This document shows, piece by piece, positions 36,111 to 46,700 of a stretch of DNA of 64,000 nt. Within the stretch, counting starts at the first letter, position 1. Every line of letters begins with the position of its first letter. Below the pieces are notes generated by a model. It saw nothing but the letters and a program-made list of their open reading frames with translations. It did no database searches and was not told the origin of the DNA. The stretch is taken from the NCBI RefSeq assembly GCF_031626495.1, contig NZ_JAMQOJ010000003.1, positions 1 to 64,000 of the forward strand. The letters are read 5' to 3'. Both the position numbers and the translations under genes were made by a program. Origin of the DNA: Natrinema sp031626495 (GTDB lineage: Archaea; Halobacteriota; Halobacteria; Halobacteriales; Natrialbaceae).

Positions 36111-37769
36111 TCACTCGAGGGCGTACCAGTCGAACCGCTCGACCGCGTAACGGTAGGAGACGACCGGCGCGACCAGTCCGCCGAGCAGGACGGTCCAGGC
36201 ACCGATCGTGATCGCGCGAGCGGGGACTGTCACCGCGGGCAGCGGCGTCCACGCCGACAGCGACGACAGCAGGCCCGCGATCAGTTCGGGGGCCTCGAGG
36301 TAGAGGACGACCGCGGCGACGGCGGGGAGCACGATCGCGAGCGTGTAGACGACGAAGGACGTCTTGCTCGGCATCACCGCCTCGCGGTTGTTCGTGACGT
36401 TGACGCTGCCAAAGCGGGGGAACGCCGTGCCGACGCCGGTCGCCAGCGCCGGCGTGACGACGGCCCCGACGGTCGTGCCGGCGACCAGCGCGGCGGTTCG
36501 CTCGAGCGAGAGCGGGCTCACGATGCCGAACGCCAGCGAGACGACGAGCGCGAGCGGGACGCCGACGAGCGCACCGGCGAGAACGCGGCCGCGGATCGCC
36601 TGCCGCCCGGTGAGCGTCGAGGTCAGCACGGCCGGCAGGGCCGGCCCGAGATCGCCAAGCGGGTTGAGCGTGAACAGTACGCCGGCTGCCCAGATGGCGT
36701 ACAGGCAGAACAACACGGCCATGAACGACGGCACCGTCCCGGTCTCGATGATCTGTTGGGCGAAGCCGATCGCGCCGAACAGCGGATAGGCGGCGTAGGC
36801 GAGCCGGATCGGTGCGCGCTTCGTGCGACGGATCGCGGTCACCGTCACGGTCCGAACCGGCCGCGAGACCGCACCGGAGAGCAGTCCGGCGAGCCGATCC
36901 GACGGCGTTTCCTCCTCGATGACTTCGTCCTCGGTGCGCGCCGGGTCCGAGAACCAGTGGAGCCGCGCGGAGGGAATCGCGACTGCGACTGCGAGACCCG
37001 CTGCGAGCGCCGAGCCGACGAGCGCACCGACGAGGCCGGTCACCGACGGCTCGAGGCCGGGGAGTCCGAGGAGCAGCACGTGGCCGGGCCAGCCGAGCGG
37101 GCTCGATTGTAACGCGGTAAACAGCGTCCCCAGGACCGTCTCGAACTCGCCAGTCACGAACACGCCGAAGTAGACGATCCAGAACGCGACGAACAGCAGG
37201 GTCCGGTACTGCGCGATCGGTTCGTAGACGGTGAGCAGATGCCGGATCCAGACGCCGAGGACGAAGCCGACGGGAACGGCCGAGACCAGAACGAGCCCGA
37301 TCAGCGCCGGAGCGGCGATCGCCGGGAGCACCGTTCCGGCGCCGTAGGCGAACGCGGCCGCGAAGACGATCGACACCGGAAGCAGCCAGATCGCGAAGAG
37401 GACGATCTCCGTCGCGATAACGCCGACGACAGTGTTTCGGACCGTCGTCGACAGGAGGAGAAACGCCGGCTCGTCGACGTCGGCGACCGCCGTCACCGTC
37501 CGCATGACCGTCATGAGGATCAGAAAGAGCCAGATGACGGCAGTCCCGCCGGTCACGTAGTCGGACACTATCTCGGCGTTGGCTGCGGTGATGCCTCCGG
37601 CCGCCTCCGCTCCCAGTTCCGGGAGGATAAGCAGACCGACGGCCGTGATCGGCCCGAACACGAATAGGCCGACCGCGATCATCGTGAGCAGTTTCGTCCG
37701 ATCGCCTGCCACCGCTCGGATCGTTCGTCTGAGTTCCGTGCTGGCGATCGCCGCGGACGCGTATCCCAT
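36111..37769 (-). CDS. ABC-2 family permease-like membrane protein
   Basis: A 552-residue membrane protein with about 12 hydrophobic segments in two similar halves. The N-terminal segment ASTELRRTIRAVAGDRTK and the centre (RPVRTVTVTAIRRTKRAPIR) are amphipathic starts typical of ABC-2 permeases. A Shine-Dalgarno-like GAGGTGAT (plus-strand 37775-37782) lies 5 bases upstream of the ATG. It is divergent from an ABC ATPase gene 240 bp away, and the two probably form one exporter. Substrate unknown. Confidence 0.8.
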   Translation of the reverse strand: MGYASAAIASTELRRTIRAVAGDRTKLLTMIAVGLFVFGPITAVGLLILPELGAEAAGGITAANAEIVSDYVTGGTAVIWLFLILMTVMRTVTAVADVDEPAFLLLSTTVRNTVVGVIATEIVLFAIWLLPVSIVFAAAFAYGAGTVLPAIAAPALIGLVLVSAVPVGFVLGVWIRHLLTVYEPIAQYRTLLFVAFWIVYFGVFVTGEFETVLGTLFTALQSSPLGWPGHVLLLGLPGLEPSVTGLVGALVGSALAAGLAVAVAIPSARLHWFSDPARTEDEVIEEETPSDRLAGLLSGAVSRPVRTVTVTAIRRTKRAPIRLAYAAYPLFGAIGFAQQIIETGTVPSFMAVLFCLYAIWAAGVLFTLNPLGDLGPALPAVLTSTLTGRQAIRGRVLAGALVGVPLALVVSLAFGIVSPLSLERTAALVAGTTVGAVVTPALATGVGTAFPRFGSVNVTNNREAVMPSKTSFVVYTLAIVLPAVAAVVLYLEAPELIAGLLSSLSAWTPLPAVTVPARAITIGAWTVLLGGLVAPVVSYRYAVERFDWYALE

Positions 37770-38007
37770 CAGCGATCACCTCGAGTCGACTGGAGTGTAC
37801 GTCTCTGTGCGGGGTCCATAGTCGGAGTCGCGTCGTGTGGTCAGTAAACTGTTTGGTTTTCTGTCACCAGTGTCGCGGCCCGATAGCGTCCGAGCCGGCC
37901 GATATCTCCCCGGATCGTCGTCTCCCGCTCGTCGGGCGCTCAAATGGGTGAACTGCTCGGTCCAGTAAATGACATACCTTTAACTACATCGGATCGAAAG
38001 GAACCGT

Positions 38008-38787
38008 ATGAGCCCCGCAGACGCCCCTGCCATCGAAACCGACGGGCTGACGAAACGCTACGGCGAGACGACCGCCGTAGCGGACCTGACGATGGACGTC
38101 GAGCGCGGGACGGTCTACGGCTTCCTCGGGCCGAACGGCGCGGGGAAGACGACCACGATGCAGATGCTGACGACGCTGACGAGGCCGACCGCCGGAACGG
38201 CCCGCGTCGCCGGGCACTCGATCACCGAGCGCGAGTCAGTGACTCCCCACATCGGCTATCTCCCCGAGGATCCGCCGGTCTACGACGAACTCACCGGCCG
38301 AGAACAGCTCGAGTACGCCGCCGGACTGCGTAACATCCCCGAGTCAGAGGCAGCCGAGCGCATCGAATCGCTGCTCAGGCGGTTCGATCTACTCGACGAC
38401 GCCAACAAGCGAATCGAGGACTACTCGAAGGGGATGCGCCAGAAGGTCGGCGTCATCCAGGCGGTCCTGCACGAGCCGGACGTGGCCTTCCTCGACGAGC
38501 CCACGAGCGGGCTCGACCCACGGGCAGCGCGGACGATGCGCGACACCATCGCCGATCTGGCCGACCGCGAGATGACGATCTTCCTCTCGACGCACATCCT
38601 CCCGGTCGTCGACGAACTGGCCGACGAGATCGGCGTCCTCCACGACGGGAAACTCGTCGCCGAGGACGACCCCGCACGACTCAAGTCCCGCGCCGAAACC
38701 GGCGAGGCCCGCAGTCTCGAGGAGGCGTTCCTCGATATCACCCGCGAACCCGGCGAAGAAGGGCTTCAGGAACGACCCGCGGAATAA
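38008..38787 (+). CDS. ABC-2 type exporter, ATP-binding protein
   Basis: A 259-residue ATPase with Walker A GPNGAGKTT, signature YSKGMRQKVGVIQAV, Walker B VAFLDEPTSGLDPR and switch histidine FLSTHILPV. The TATA-like CTTTAACT near 37978 fits a leaderless start at 38008. The divergent permease gene on the other side of the shared upstream region is the likely partner. Its C-terminal extension is shorter than in the ATPase at 20.9 kb. Confidence 0.92.
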   Translation: MSPADAPAIETDGLTKRYGETTAVADLTMDVERGTVYGFLGPNGAGKTTTMQMLTTLTRPTAGTARVAGHSITERESVTPHIGYLPEDPPVYDELTGREQLEYAAGLRNIPESEAAERIESLLRRFDLLDDANKRIEDYSKGMRQKVGVIQAVLHEPDVAFLDEPTSGLDPRAARTMRDTIADLADREMTIFLSTHILPVVDELADEIGVLHDGKLVAEDDPARLKSRAETGEARSLEEAFLDITREPGEEGLQERPAE

Positions 38788-38967
38788 GCCGCGTCTCGTG
38801 TGGGTTCGATCGACTCGAGTGCGGCGGCTCGGTGGTATCCCCGGGGAGGTTCGCATCGACGTCTGGCTTCGCGAGACTCACTTAGATCGCTTTACGCCCC
38901 CTCAAGCGCCATCTGTGGCGGTCTGTTCCCATATGTTTTAAGTGAGTGGCTCCCATAACAGCACGCT

Positions 38968-38975
38968 GGAGGTGA
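38968..38975 (+). promoter_or_regulatory. Strong Shine-Dalgarno site
   Basis: GGAGGTGA lies 6 bases before ATG 38982, an unusually good match for this genome, where most genes seem leaderless. A TATA-like TTTTAAG lies near 38936, so the transcript has a leader of roughly 15-20 bases. Confidence 0.5.
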
Positions 38976-38981
38976 GAATCG

Positions 38982-39224
38982 ATGGGACGGAGAGACATCG
39001 CCGATATCGACAGCGGTTCTCGATTCGCCGAACAGTTCTCGACGATCGACCGGTACGATCTCTTGCTCGGATCGATTCCCGCCGCGTTCGTCCTCGCGGC
39101 CCTGATCGGTCGGCTGTTGGGGGTTCCCTTCGAGGGGACCGTTCTCGGTGGTGTCGCCATCGCGACCCTCGCCATGCTCGACGGCCTGTTCTTCCGGCCA
39201 CCGTCCGGGCTTCAGGGCGCGTAA
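38982..39224 (+). CDS. Small two-span membrane protein
   Basis: An 80-residue protein with a hydrophilic start (MGRRDIADIDSGSRFAEQFS) and two hydrophobic segments at about 28-48 and 52-70, ending FFRPPSGLQGA. No known motif. It follows the ABC ATPase by 194 bp and has its own promoter and Shine-Dalgarno site, so it is a separate unit. Function unknown. Confidence 0.7.
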   Translation: MGRRDIADIDSGSRFAEQFSTIDRYDLLLGSIPAAFVLAALIGRLLGVPFEGTVLGGVAIATLAMLDGLFFRPPSGLQGA

Positions 39225-39364
39225 CGCCCGCTCTCGGACCCGAACTCGAGCCGACTGCGGTAGCGAGCCTCTCGCTCCCCAGCGGTAGCGGCAGCCGGCC
39301 GCCAGTCGAGAGGGATCGATGATCTGATACGACGTCGCTCCCCATCGGTGGATAGAACGCTCCG

Positions 39365-40267
39365 ATGGCCCTGTCCGAGTTCGTCGAAGACTACCTCCTG
39401 CTGTGGGTGCTCTGTGCGGCGGGGCTCGGCGTCCTCGTTCCCCGGCTGGCGGTGATCACGCGGGCCTCGACGGCTATCCTCGCGGTGATGATCGGGAGCA
39501 TATCGCTGACGCTCTCACTCGACCAGTTTCGGCGGATCGACGGTCGAACGCTCGGTCTGGTGCTGGTCGGTCACGTCACGATGCCGTTTCTGGCGTTCGG
39601 TATCGCTCGCGCTCTCGAGCTTTCGCCGGCGGTGACCGCCGGGTTCGTCGTCCTCGGGGCCGTCACTCCGGAACTCGTGACGCCGGTGATGACCGAGCTC
39701 GCGGGCGGCGACACCGCGCTCTCGACGACCGCGATCGTCGTCACCGGCGTCGGGAGCGTCGCGTTCGTCCCCGCCGTCGTCTCGGTGCTCGTCGGCGGGA
39801 TCGACGTGGCGACGGGGCCGATCGTCGAACAGTTGGCCGCCGCCGTCGTCGTGCCGATGACCGTCGCGGTCGGGGCCCGGAGCCGGTACCCCGACCGCGT
39901 CGGCCGGTACGATGACTACTACCCCGCGATCTCGGCGGTGATGGTGATCCTCATCATCTGCGGCGTCACCGCGGCCAACGCCGGGGTCGTCCGGTCGAAC
40001 GCGTCCCTGCTCTCCGGCATCGGCCTCGGCGTCGTCCTCCTGAACGGGATCGGGTACGGGATCGGCTATCTCCTCGGCAGCCGAGCGCCGCGACCGACGC
40101 GGATCGCCGCGGTCCTCTCGGTCGGCATGCGCGACTTCGCCGTCGCCGCGGCGCTCGTCCTCGCGGCCGGGCTTCCGACGATCGCCTCGTTACCCGCGGT
40201 CGCCTTCGGTGTCGTCGAGATGATCTCCAGCGCCGGGCTCGCGATGTGGTTCTCCCGGTCGGCGTAA
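39365..40267 (+). CDS. BASS-type (bile acid:sodium symporter family) transporter
   Basis: A 300-residue membrane protein with about nine hydrophobic segments. The segments GHVTMPFLAFGIARALELSP, then GAVTPELVTPVMTELAGGD, then SVGMRDFAVAAALVLAAG fit the BASS/SBF fold, whose members carry bile acids, organic anions or pyruvate together with Na+, or arsenite (ArsB/Acr3 branch). The substrate cannot be told here. Its stop codon directly abuts the stop of the convergent cupin gene. Confidence 0.8.
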   Translation: MALSEFVEDYLLLWVLCAAGLGVLVPRLAVITRASTAILAVMIGSISLTLSLDQFRRIDGRTLGLVLVGHVTMPFLAFGIARALELSPAVTAGFVVLGAVTPELVTPVMTELAGGDTALSTTAIVVTGVGSVAFVPAVVSVLVGGIDVATGPIVEQLAAAVVVPMTVAVGARSRYPDRVGRYDDYYPAISAVMVILIICGVTAANAGVVRSNASLLSGIGLGVVLLNGIGYGIGYLLGSRAPRPTRIAAVLSVGMRDFAVAAALVLAAGLPTIASLPAVAFGVVEMISSAGLAMWFSRSA

Positions 40268-40639
40268 TCACGGATCGAAGACGCCGCGCCGGAGCCCCTC
40301 TCGAACGGGATCGTGTTCGGCGTCTGTCGGCGGCGGGCTCGTGACGAGCAGCGCCTCGAGCCGGCCGCCTTCGTCGGCGCGGACGCCGCGGTCGACGCCG
40401 GCTTCGACGACGACCACGTCGTCGGGGCCGACGGTGTGCTCGGTCTCGCCCTCGCGGACGACGCCCGTTCCCGACCGGACGCAGATCGCCACGTCGCTAC
40501 CCGGCGCGTGGACCGGGATGAACTGGCCCGGTTCGAAGTAGCCGCAGACGACCTTCATCCGGTCGCTCCTGAAGAGAGACTGTGCGCTGAATCGGTCCTC
40601 GTCGTACCGCCGTTCGGCGTCGAAATCGGTTGCTGGCAT
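40268..40639 (-). CDS. Cupin-domain protein
   Basis: A 123-residue single-domain cupin. The motif 1 segment is GQFIPVHAPGSDVAICVRSG, with only one of the usual histidines (H-x-H reduced to H-x-P), and motif 2 reads VVEAGVDRGVRA, with no histidine. Metal binding is therefore likely weak or absent. Some small cupins like this are sensory or storage modules rather than enzymes. The gene is convergent with the BASS transporter. Confidence 0.8.
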   Translation of the reverse strand: MPATDFDAERRYDEDRFSAQSLFRSDRMKVVCGYFEPGQFIPVHAPGSDVAICVRSGTGVVREGETEHTVGPDDVVVVEAGVDRGVRADEGGRLEALLVTSPPPTDAEHDPVREGLRRGVFDP

Positions 40640-40847
40640 GGATGACTCCCTCGCGATTTAGGCCGTCCTAAACCGTGCCAGAAACGAGGCCGTCCGATAG
40701 GGTTTGCCTTCCCCCGAACATCTTCCGTTCCCGCCGCGGTGAGTTGGCCCACGTGGGCGAGCGGGGCCGGCGCGGAGCGACGACCGCCGACCGAGGAGAC
40801 GACTGCGAACGGAATACTCTAAAACGAGCGGGCACTCTTGATAGCGT

Positions 40848-43436
40848 ATGGAGTATCACGAGGCGGCGGACTTTTTATTCGATCTCCGGCGGTTCCGCCC
40901 GAAGCCGGGCACCGAGTCGACGGCCCGGCTGCTGGCCCACCTCGAGAACCCACACGCTGCCGTCGATTTCGTCCAGATCGCCGGCTCCAACGGGAAGGGG
41001 AGTACGGCGCGCATGCTCGAGCGGACCCTGCGGGAGGCCGGCTACTCCGTCGGCCTCTACACCTCGCCCCACCTCGAAGACCTCCGCGAGCGGGTTCGGG
41101 TCGACGGCCGGAAGATTCCCCGCGGGGCCGTCTGTGAGTACGTCGACGCCGTTCGCGACTACATCACCGAACGAGCCGCCGACGGCGAGTCTCCCACCTT
41201 CTTCGAGACGATGACCGCGATGGCGCTGTGGCAGTTCGGCCGCGAGGACGTCGACATCGCCGTCCTCGAGGTCGGCATCGGCGGCAAGTACGACGCCACG
41301 AGCGTCGTCGATCCGGTCGCCAGCGCGGTGACGAGCGTCACGCTGGAGCACACGGGCATCCTCGGCGACACCGTCGAGGAAATCGCCCACGATAAGGCCC
41401 ACGTCGCCCCCGACGGCGCACCGCTGGTGACCGGCGTGGTCGGTGATCCGCTCGAGGCGGTTCGCGACGTGGCCGGCGACGTAGTGACGGTCGGTACGGC
41501 GACGGACGCGGCCGACGACAGCGAGACGAACGGCACCGGAGACTCACGGCCGCAACCGAACGTGCGCGTCGCCTACGGCGGTCGGACGAACCACACCGAA
41601 GCCGCCGTCTCGATCGCGACCGACGACTGGGACCTCGAGACGCGGATTCCCTTACTGGGCGAACACCAGGCCAAAAACGCCGGTATCGCCGCCGCTCTCG
41701 CCCGGCAGGTCGGCGACATCTCGGACGCCGACCTCGAGCGAGGACTGCGAAGCGCTCACTGGCCGGGCCGATTCGAGGTGATGGACACCGAGCCGCTGGT
41801 CGTTCTGGACGGCGCGCACAACCCGGGGGCGTGTGAGGGGCTCGCCGAGACGCTCGCGACCTACGCGTACGACGACCTCCACCTCGTCTTCGGCGCGATG
41901 CACGACAAGGACCACCGCGCGATGGCCGCCGCCTTGCCGACGCCCGCGACCGTCGTGACCACCGAACCGACGCTCGACCGCGCCGAAGATCGGGCCGTCC
42001 TCGCCGAGGCGTTCGGCGACGCTGGAGCGGGAACGGTCCGGACCGAGGCCGCAGTCCAGGACGCACTCGCGACGGCGCTCGAGGCCGCCGGGAGCGACGA
42101 CTGCGTGCTCGTCACCGGTTCGCTGTTCGCGGTCGCGGAGGCGCGCTCGCGGTGGACCCGCACCGACGTCCCGAAGCGCGTCCGCGATCTCGCCGACGCC
42201 CGCGACGCGCTCGCGGAGGCGAACGTCACCCCGGGCGACGTGGAGCGACTCGACGGCGACGCCGTCCATCGGGTCGTCAGGACTGCCCTGCGCGACCGGC
42301 AGGCGAGCGTCCTGAAGGAGGAACTGCTACGACTCGGCGGCGAGTGTGCCCTCTCCGGTCTCGAGCGCGACGACGAGGCCGTCGACGCCGTCCTGATGGG
42401 GACCCTGACGCAGTTCGAGGCTCTCGTCGAGGCCCTCGAGCACCGGTCGAGACCCCACGGACTGGCCGACGTGGCCCGCGAGTTGCGCGACACCCTCGAC
42501 CTCGAGGCCGACGCTGACGAAACGGGGGCCGACGACGGAGCCAGCGGGACGGATCGCCGCCCCACCGATCGCGGCGGGGGTCCGGGCCGATCGGCCGACG
42601 ACTCGAGCGGTTCGGCGCCCCCCTGGACCGACGGAACGGCCGTGATGGGGATCCTGAACGTTACGCCGGACAGCTTCCACGACGGCGGCCGGTACGACGC
42701 CCTCGAGGACGCCGTCGACCGCGCCGAGGAGATGGTGGCCGCCGACGCGGATATCATCGACGTCGGCGGGGAATCCACCCGTCCGGGTGCAGACCCCGTC
42801 TCGGTCGAGGCGGAACTCGAGCGGGTCGTCCCCGTGATCGAGCGGATCGCCGAGTTGGATGCACGAGTTTCGGTCGATACCCGCCGGGCCGCCGTCGCCG
42901 ACGCGGCGCTCGATGCCGGTGCCGACATCATCAACGACGTGTCAGGGCTCGAGGACCCGGAGATGCGGTTCGTCGCCGCCGATCACGACGCCGAACTGGT
43001 CGTGATGCACAGCATCGACGCGCCGGTGGTGCCCGATCGAGACGTCGAGTACGACGACGTCGTCGCGGACGTGATCGACCAGCTCTCCGAACGCGTGCTG
43101 CTGGCCGAGAAGGCCGGACTCGACCGCGAGCAGGTCATCGTCGACCCCGGCATTGGGTTCGGCAAATCCGCGAGCGAGAGCTTCGAACTCCTCGACCGGA
43201 TCGACGAATTCCACGCGCTCGGCTGTCCGGTCCTCTTCGGCCACTCCCACAAGTCCATGTTCGCCAAAATCGATCGCGAGGCCGGGGAGCGCCTCGAGGC
43301 GACCGTCGCGGCCACCGCGCTGGCAGCCGACCGCGGGGCCGACATCGTCCGCGTCCACGACGTGGCCGAAAACGTCGCCGCGGTCCGGACGGCGCTTGCG
43401 GCGCGCGATCCGGAACGGTTCGACTGGGAGTCGTAA
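40848..43436 (+). CDS. folP: Fused folylpolyglutamate synthase / dihydropteroate synthase (FolCP)
   Basis: An 862-residue fusion. Residues 1 to about 430 are a Mur-ligase-type FolC, with the P-loop GSNGKGSTARML at 46-57. A haloarchaeal linker of about 150 residues follows, ending in a Gly/Ser/Asp-rich low-complexity stretch near 560-590. The C-terminal part is dihydropteroate synthase, with GILNVTPDSFHDGG and DVGGESTRPGADPV, the pterin- and phosphate-binding loops, and ends in DVAENVAAVRTA. This fusion is common in haloarchaea and makes dihydropteroate and adds glutamates to folates. The TATA-like CTCTAAAAC near 40816 fits a leaderless start. Confidence 0.92.
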   Translation: MEYHEAADFLFDLRRFRPKPGTESTARLLAHLENPHAAVDFVQIAGSNGKGSTARMLERTLREAGYSVGLYTSPHLEDLRERVRVDGRKIPRGAVCEYVDAVRDYITERAADGESPTFFETMTAMALWQFGREDVDIAVLEVGIGGKYDATSVVDPVASAVTSVTLEHTGILGDTVEEIAHDKAHVAPDGAPLVTGVVGDPLEAVRDVAGDVVTVGTATDAADDSETNGTGDSRPQPNVRVAYGGRTNHTEAAVSIATDDWDLETRIPLLGEHQAKNAGIAAALARQVGDISDADLERGLRSAHWPGRFEVMDTEPLVVLDGAHNPGACEGLAETLATYAYDDLHLVFGAMHDKDHRAMAAALPTPATVVTTEPTLDRAEDRAVLAEAFGDAGAGTVRTEAAVQDALATALEAAGSDDCVLVTGSLFAVAEARSRWTRTDVPKRVRDLADARDALAEANVTPGDVERLDGDAVHRVVRTALRDRQASVLKEELLRLGGECALSGLERDDEAVDAVLMGTLTQFEALVEALEHRSRPHGLADVARELRDTLDLEADADETGADDGASGTDRRPTDRGGGPGRSADDSSGSAPPWTDGTAVMGILNVTPDSFHDGGRYDALEDAVDRAEEMVAADADIIDVGGESTRPGADPVSVEAELERVVPVIERIAELDARVSVDTRRAAVADAALDAGADIINDVSGLEDPEMRFVAADHDAELVVMHSIDAPVVPDRDVEYDDVVADVIDQLSERVLLAEKAGLDREQVIVDPGIGFGKSASESFELLDRIDEFHALGCPVLFGHSHKSMFAKIDREAGERLEATVAATALAADRGADIVRVHDVAENVAAVRTALAARDPERFDWES

Positions 43437-43490
43437 CCTGGAGTGTCGCTCCGCCGTAATCTTCTTGCCAGAACGAGTCTCGATATCGGT

Positions 43491-43775
43491 ATGGGGTTTC
43501 ACTCTGGCGTACTAAACGGTCTCGCGGCGCTGACTGTCATCGTCTTCGTCGGCCGTGCAGTCGTGAAACTCCTACAAAATCCCGAGAAGCCGCACCGAGA
43601 ACTGGTGTCGGCGCGGGAACGGCGGGCAACGACGGCCGTCGGAATCCCGCTCGCGCTCGTCGGCCTCTCGACGATGGCCGGCGGCCCGCTCGCGGTTCCG
43701 GTTGCGCCGTTTGCGCTGCTCGCGCCGGGCATCGTCCTCCTCGTGTATCCCGAGTTCGCTCCCAGCTCGGTCTGA
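43491..43775 (+). CDS. Small membrane protein after folCP
   Basis: About 94 residues with hydrophobic segments at about 9-24, 47-58 and 63-85, an Arg-rich loop (SARERRATTAV) between the first two, and a short end. The ATG at 43491 (MGFHSGVLNGLAALTVIVF) is preferred over a GTG upstream. It lies 54 bp after folCP on the same strand and its stop abuts the convergent helicase operon. Function unknown. Confidence 0.65.
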   Translation: MGFHSGVLNGLAALTVIVFVGRAVVKLLQNPEKPHRELVSARERRATTAVGIPLALVGLSTMAGGPLAVPVAPFALLAPGIVLLVYPEFAPSSV

Positions 43776-43777
43776 CC

Positions 43778-46700
43778 TCAGTCGTCGACCGACGTGTCCG
43801 TTGCTGGCGCGTACTCGTCCGGCCCACAACCCAGCGATCGGTGCGGACAGTGCCGGCAGTGCTCGCCCGGCGTAGTCGCCGCGAACGACGGTTCGTCGAC
43901 CGCCTCGAGCGTCTCGAGGACGGACTCCCACGACGGCAGTTCGGCGGGATCGAACAGGTCGACGCGCTGCTCGTCGCCATCGACATCGCCGACGTAGACG
44001 TAGCCGACGGCGGCGACCGGTTCGTCGAACCGGTCCTCGCAGGCCCGCAGATACAGCGACAACTGAACCGCGTCGTCGGGATCGATCCGCCCGGCGGTCG
44101 CCTTGTAGTCGAGGACGGCGAGCCCGCCGTCGGGGAGCCGCCGGACCGAGTCGACGTAGCCGACTACGTCCCCCGTCACGCCGGTGACATCCTCGAGCGC
44201 GAACGGTAACTCCGCGGCCAGGGGCTCCCAGTCGGCGACCGGCCGATCGAAGCCGGCCGCCGTGGCCTCGAAGAAACGGTCGACGCAGGCGAGGACGGGG
44301 TCGCGGTGTGCGAGCAGATCTCGCGCGGTGAGCTGTCGGACGGCGGCCTCGCGCCACGCCTCGCGAGTGCCGTATTCGCGGTGGAACGCCTCCTCGGCGA
44401 CGTCGTGGAAGACGGTGCCGACGAGCCGGGACGACGGCTCGTCGGACTCGCCGTCAACCGACCTCGAGTCGCTGTTCGCCTCGGGCAGTCCGCCGTTCGC
44501 CGCGCTAGTCGGCGGCGCGTCATCGCTCGACTCTGCCGCCGATATCGCGGCGCTGTTCGCGTTCTCGCCCGCCGTCTCGAGCGGATCGTCGAGCGCCCGG
44601 ACGACGTGATCGAGGTAGTGTTTCCGCGGACAGGTCTCGTGGGTGTCCATCGCGGAGTAGCTGTGGCGCATCGCGACCGGGAGCTCGGTCGCGTCCGCGA
44701 GCGTCTCGACCGGGAAGCGAACGGTGTCCGTCGTCAGTGCTGACAGCTGGCGGCCACCGGGAACGCGAATCGGCGGTTCGTCATCCGTGCCGTTCTCGCC
44801 GATCTCCCCGCCGTGACTCGCCGCGTCGGCCGCCGGCAGCACCGTCCCGTTACGGAGCAGTCGGCCCAGTCGGTGGACGGTCTCGATCGCCTCGCGGGTC
44901 TCGAGGGGCTCGACCGCCCGATCCTCGTAACCGGCGTAGTAGGTAATCGTCCCCGGCCGCTCGCCGGCCGAGGCGGCGATCTCGTCGGTCCGATCGACGA
45001 CCGTTTCGGGATAGGTCTCTCGCACCCGCTCGAAGCTCTCGGTCAGCGACGACCAGAGGTCCATCCGCCGGCCCGCGACGGACCACTCGATCTCGCTCGC
45101 CAGGCAGGCGTCGGCGGTCGACGTCGCGAGTTCGTCGTCGGCGTCGTACGCGTAGTCCGAGCCGAACAGGAACAGGTGGTTCTCGGCGCGCGTAAGCGCG
45201 ACGTGGAGCACCCGCCACTCCTCGGCGACCGTCTCGGCGGCCAGATCGGACAGCAGCGGCGACTCTACGTCGTCGTCGAGCGTCGCGGCGAGCAGCCGGT
45301 AGCGCGCCCGCTCGGCGTAGTCGCCGTCGACGCACCACTCTTCGTCCGAGAGGAAGGGAACGAGGACGGTATCGAACTCGAGACCCTTCGCCTGATGGAC
45401 CGTCATCACGTCGACGCTGTCGTCCGAACGGGTTCCGCGCGTTCGGTCGCTCCCGCCGCTTCGCAGCGTTCGTGAGAGCGCGTCGACGAAATCGGTCGAC
45501 AGCGCCCGGACGACTTCGTCGGCGTCGTAGGCCTCGACGAACCGCTCGAGCCGGTCGAACTCGGCGCGTTCCTCGCCCGTACAGAACCACTCGATCCGGG
45601 TCAGCTCACGGAACCGGCGGACGAACCCCGAGAGCGGGTAGACGTCGCGGAACCGCTCGAGTTTCGCGAGGTGATCCCGGGCCTGCTCGAGCCGGTCGGG
45701 CCGCTCGAGGGTCGCGGGATCGACGGTCGCGATCGCGTCGCGCAGTGACCCGTCTCGGCGCTGGAGCGTCGCCAGATCGCTCTCGGTGAGTCGGTAGCGG
45801 TAGAGCAGTACGCGTCGGAGGTGAGCATCCGCGTCCGAGTCGACGAGGACGCGCAGATACGACAGGACTGTCTGCATCCCGGGCGAGAGCTCGCCGCGGG
45901 GCGAGCCCGAGATCTCGTAGGGGATCTGCAACTCCTGTAGTTCGCCCGCGATCGCCTGTGCGTGGCGGTTGGTCCGGACGATGACCGCGACGTCGCCGAG
46001 CGAGCGCTGGGGGACGTTCTCGGCCGCGCCGTTCAACAGCCGGGAGACCGTCGTCGCGACCTGCTCGGGCGTCGACTGGGCCACCTCGTCGCTCTCGATT
46101 TTGACGACGCGATCCGGCGGCTCGGGGTCGTCGTAGGTGCCTGTGTTCCGGCCGTCCTCTCGCAGCGTCTTCGAGGACTGGGGCCCGTAGTCACAGGCGT
46201 TGGTCAGATCCAGAATCTCCTGTCGCGACCGGAAGTTCAGCTCGAGCTCGATCGCCTCGTGGTCGTCGTAGGCGTCGGCCAGCCGGTCGAGTCCCTCTCG
46301 GTCGGTCCCGCGCCAGCCGTAGATCGCCTGATCCTTGTCGCCGATCGCGAGCAGGTCCGGCCGGTCGGGGCCGTCCGTGAGTTCGGTCAGCAGTTCGAAC
46401 TGGGTTCCGTCGGTGTCCTGAAATTCGTCACAGTAGACCTGCGACCACTGGCCGACGATCTCGTCGGCGACCGTCCCACGGGCCGTTGTCCCGTTCGACT
46501 CGTCCGCGGAACGACGTTCCGCGCTCTCCTCGTTCAGGAGCCCGGTCGCCGTCCGCACCAGCTCGTCGAAGTCGAGGGCCCGCTCGGCCTCGAGCGTTTC
46601 GTGATAGTCCGCGTACACGTCGGCGTAGTGGCGGGCAATCCGGAGGAACTCGACGTAGTGTTTGAGCCGCCCGAACGGCGTCTGCTCGATGCGATCCGTC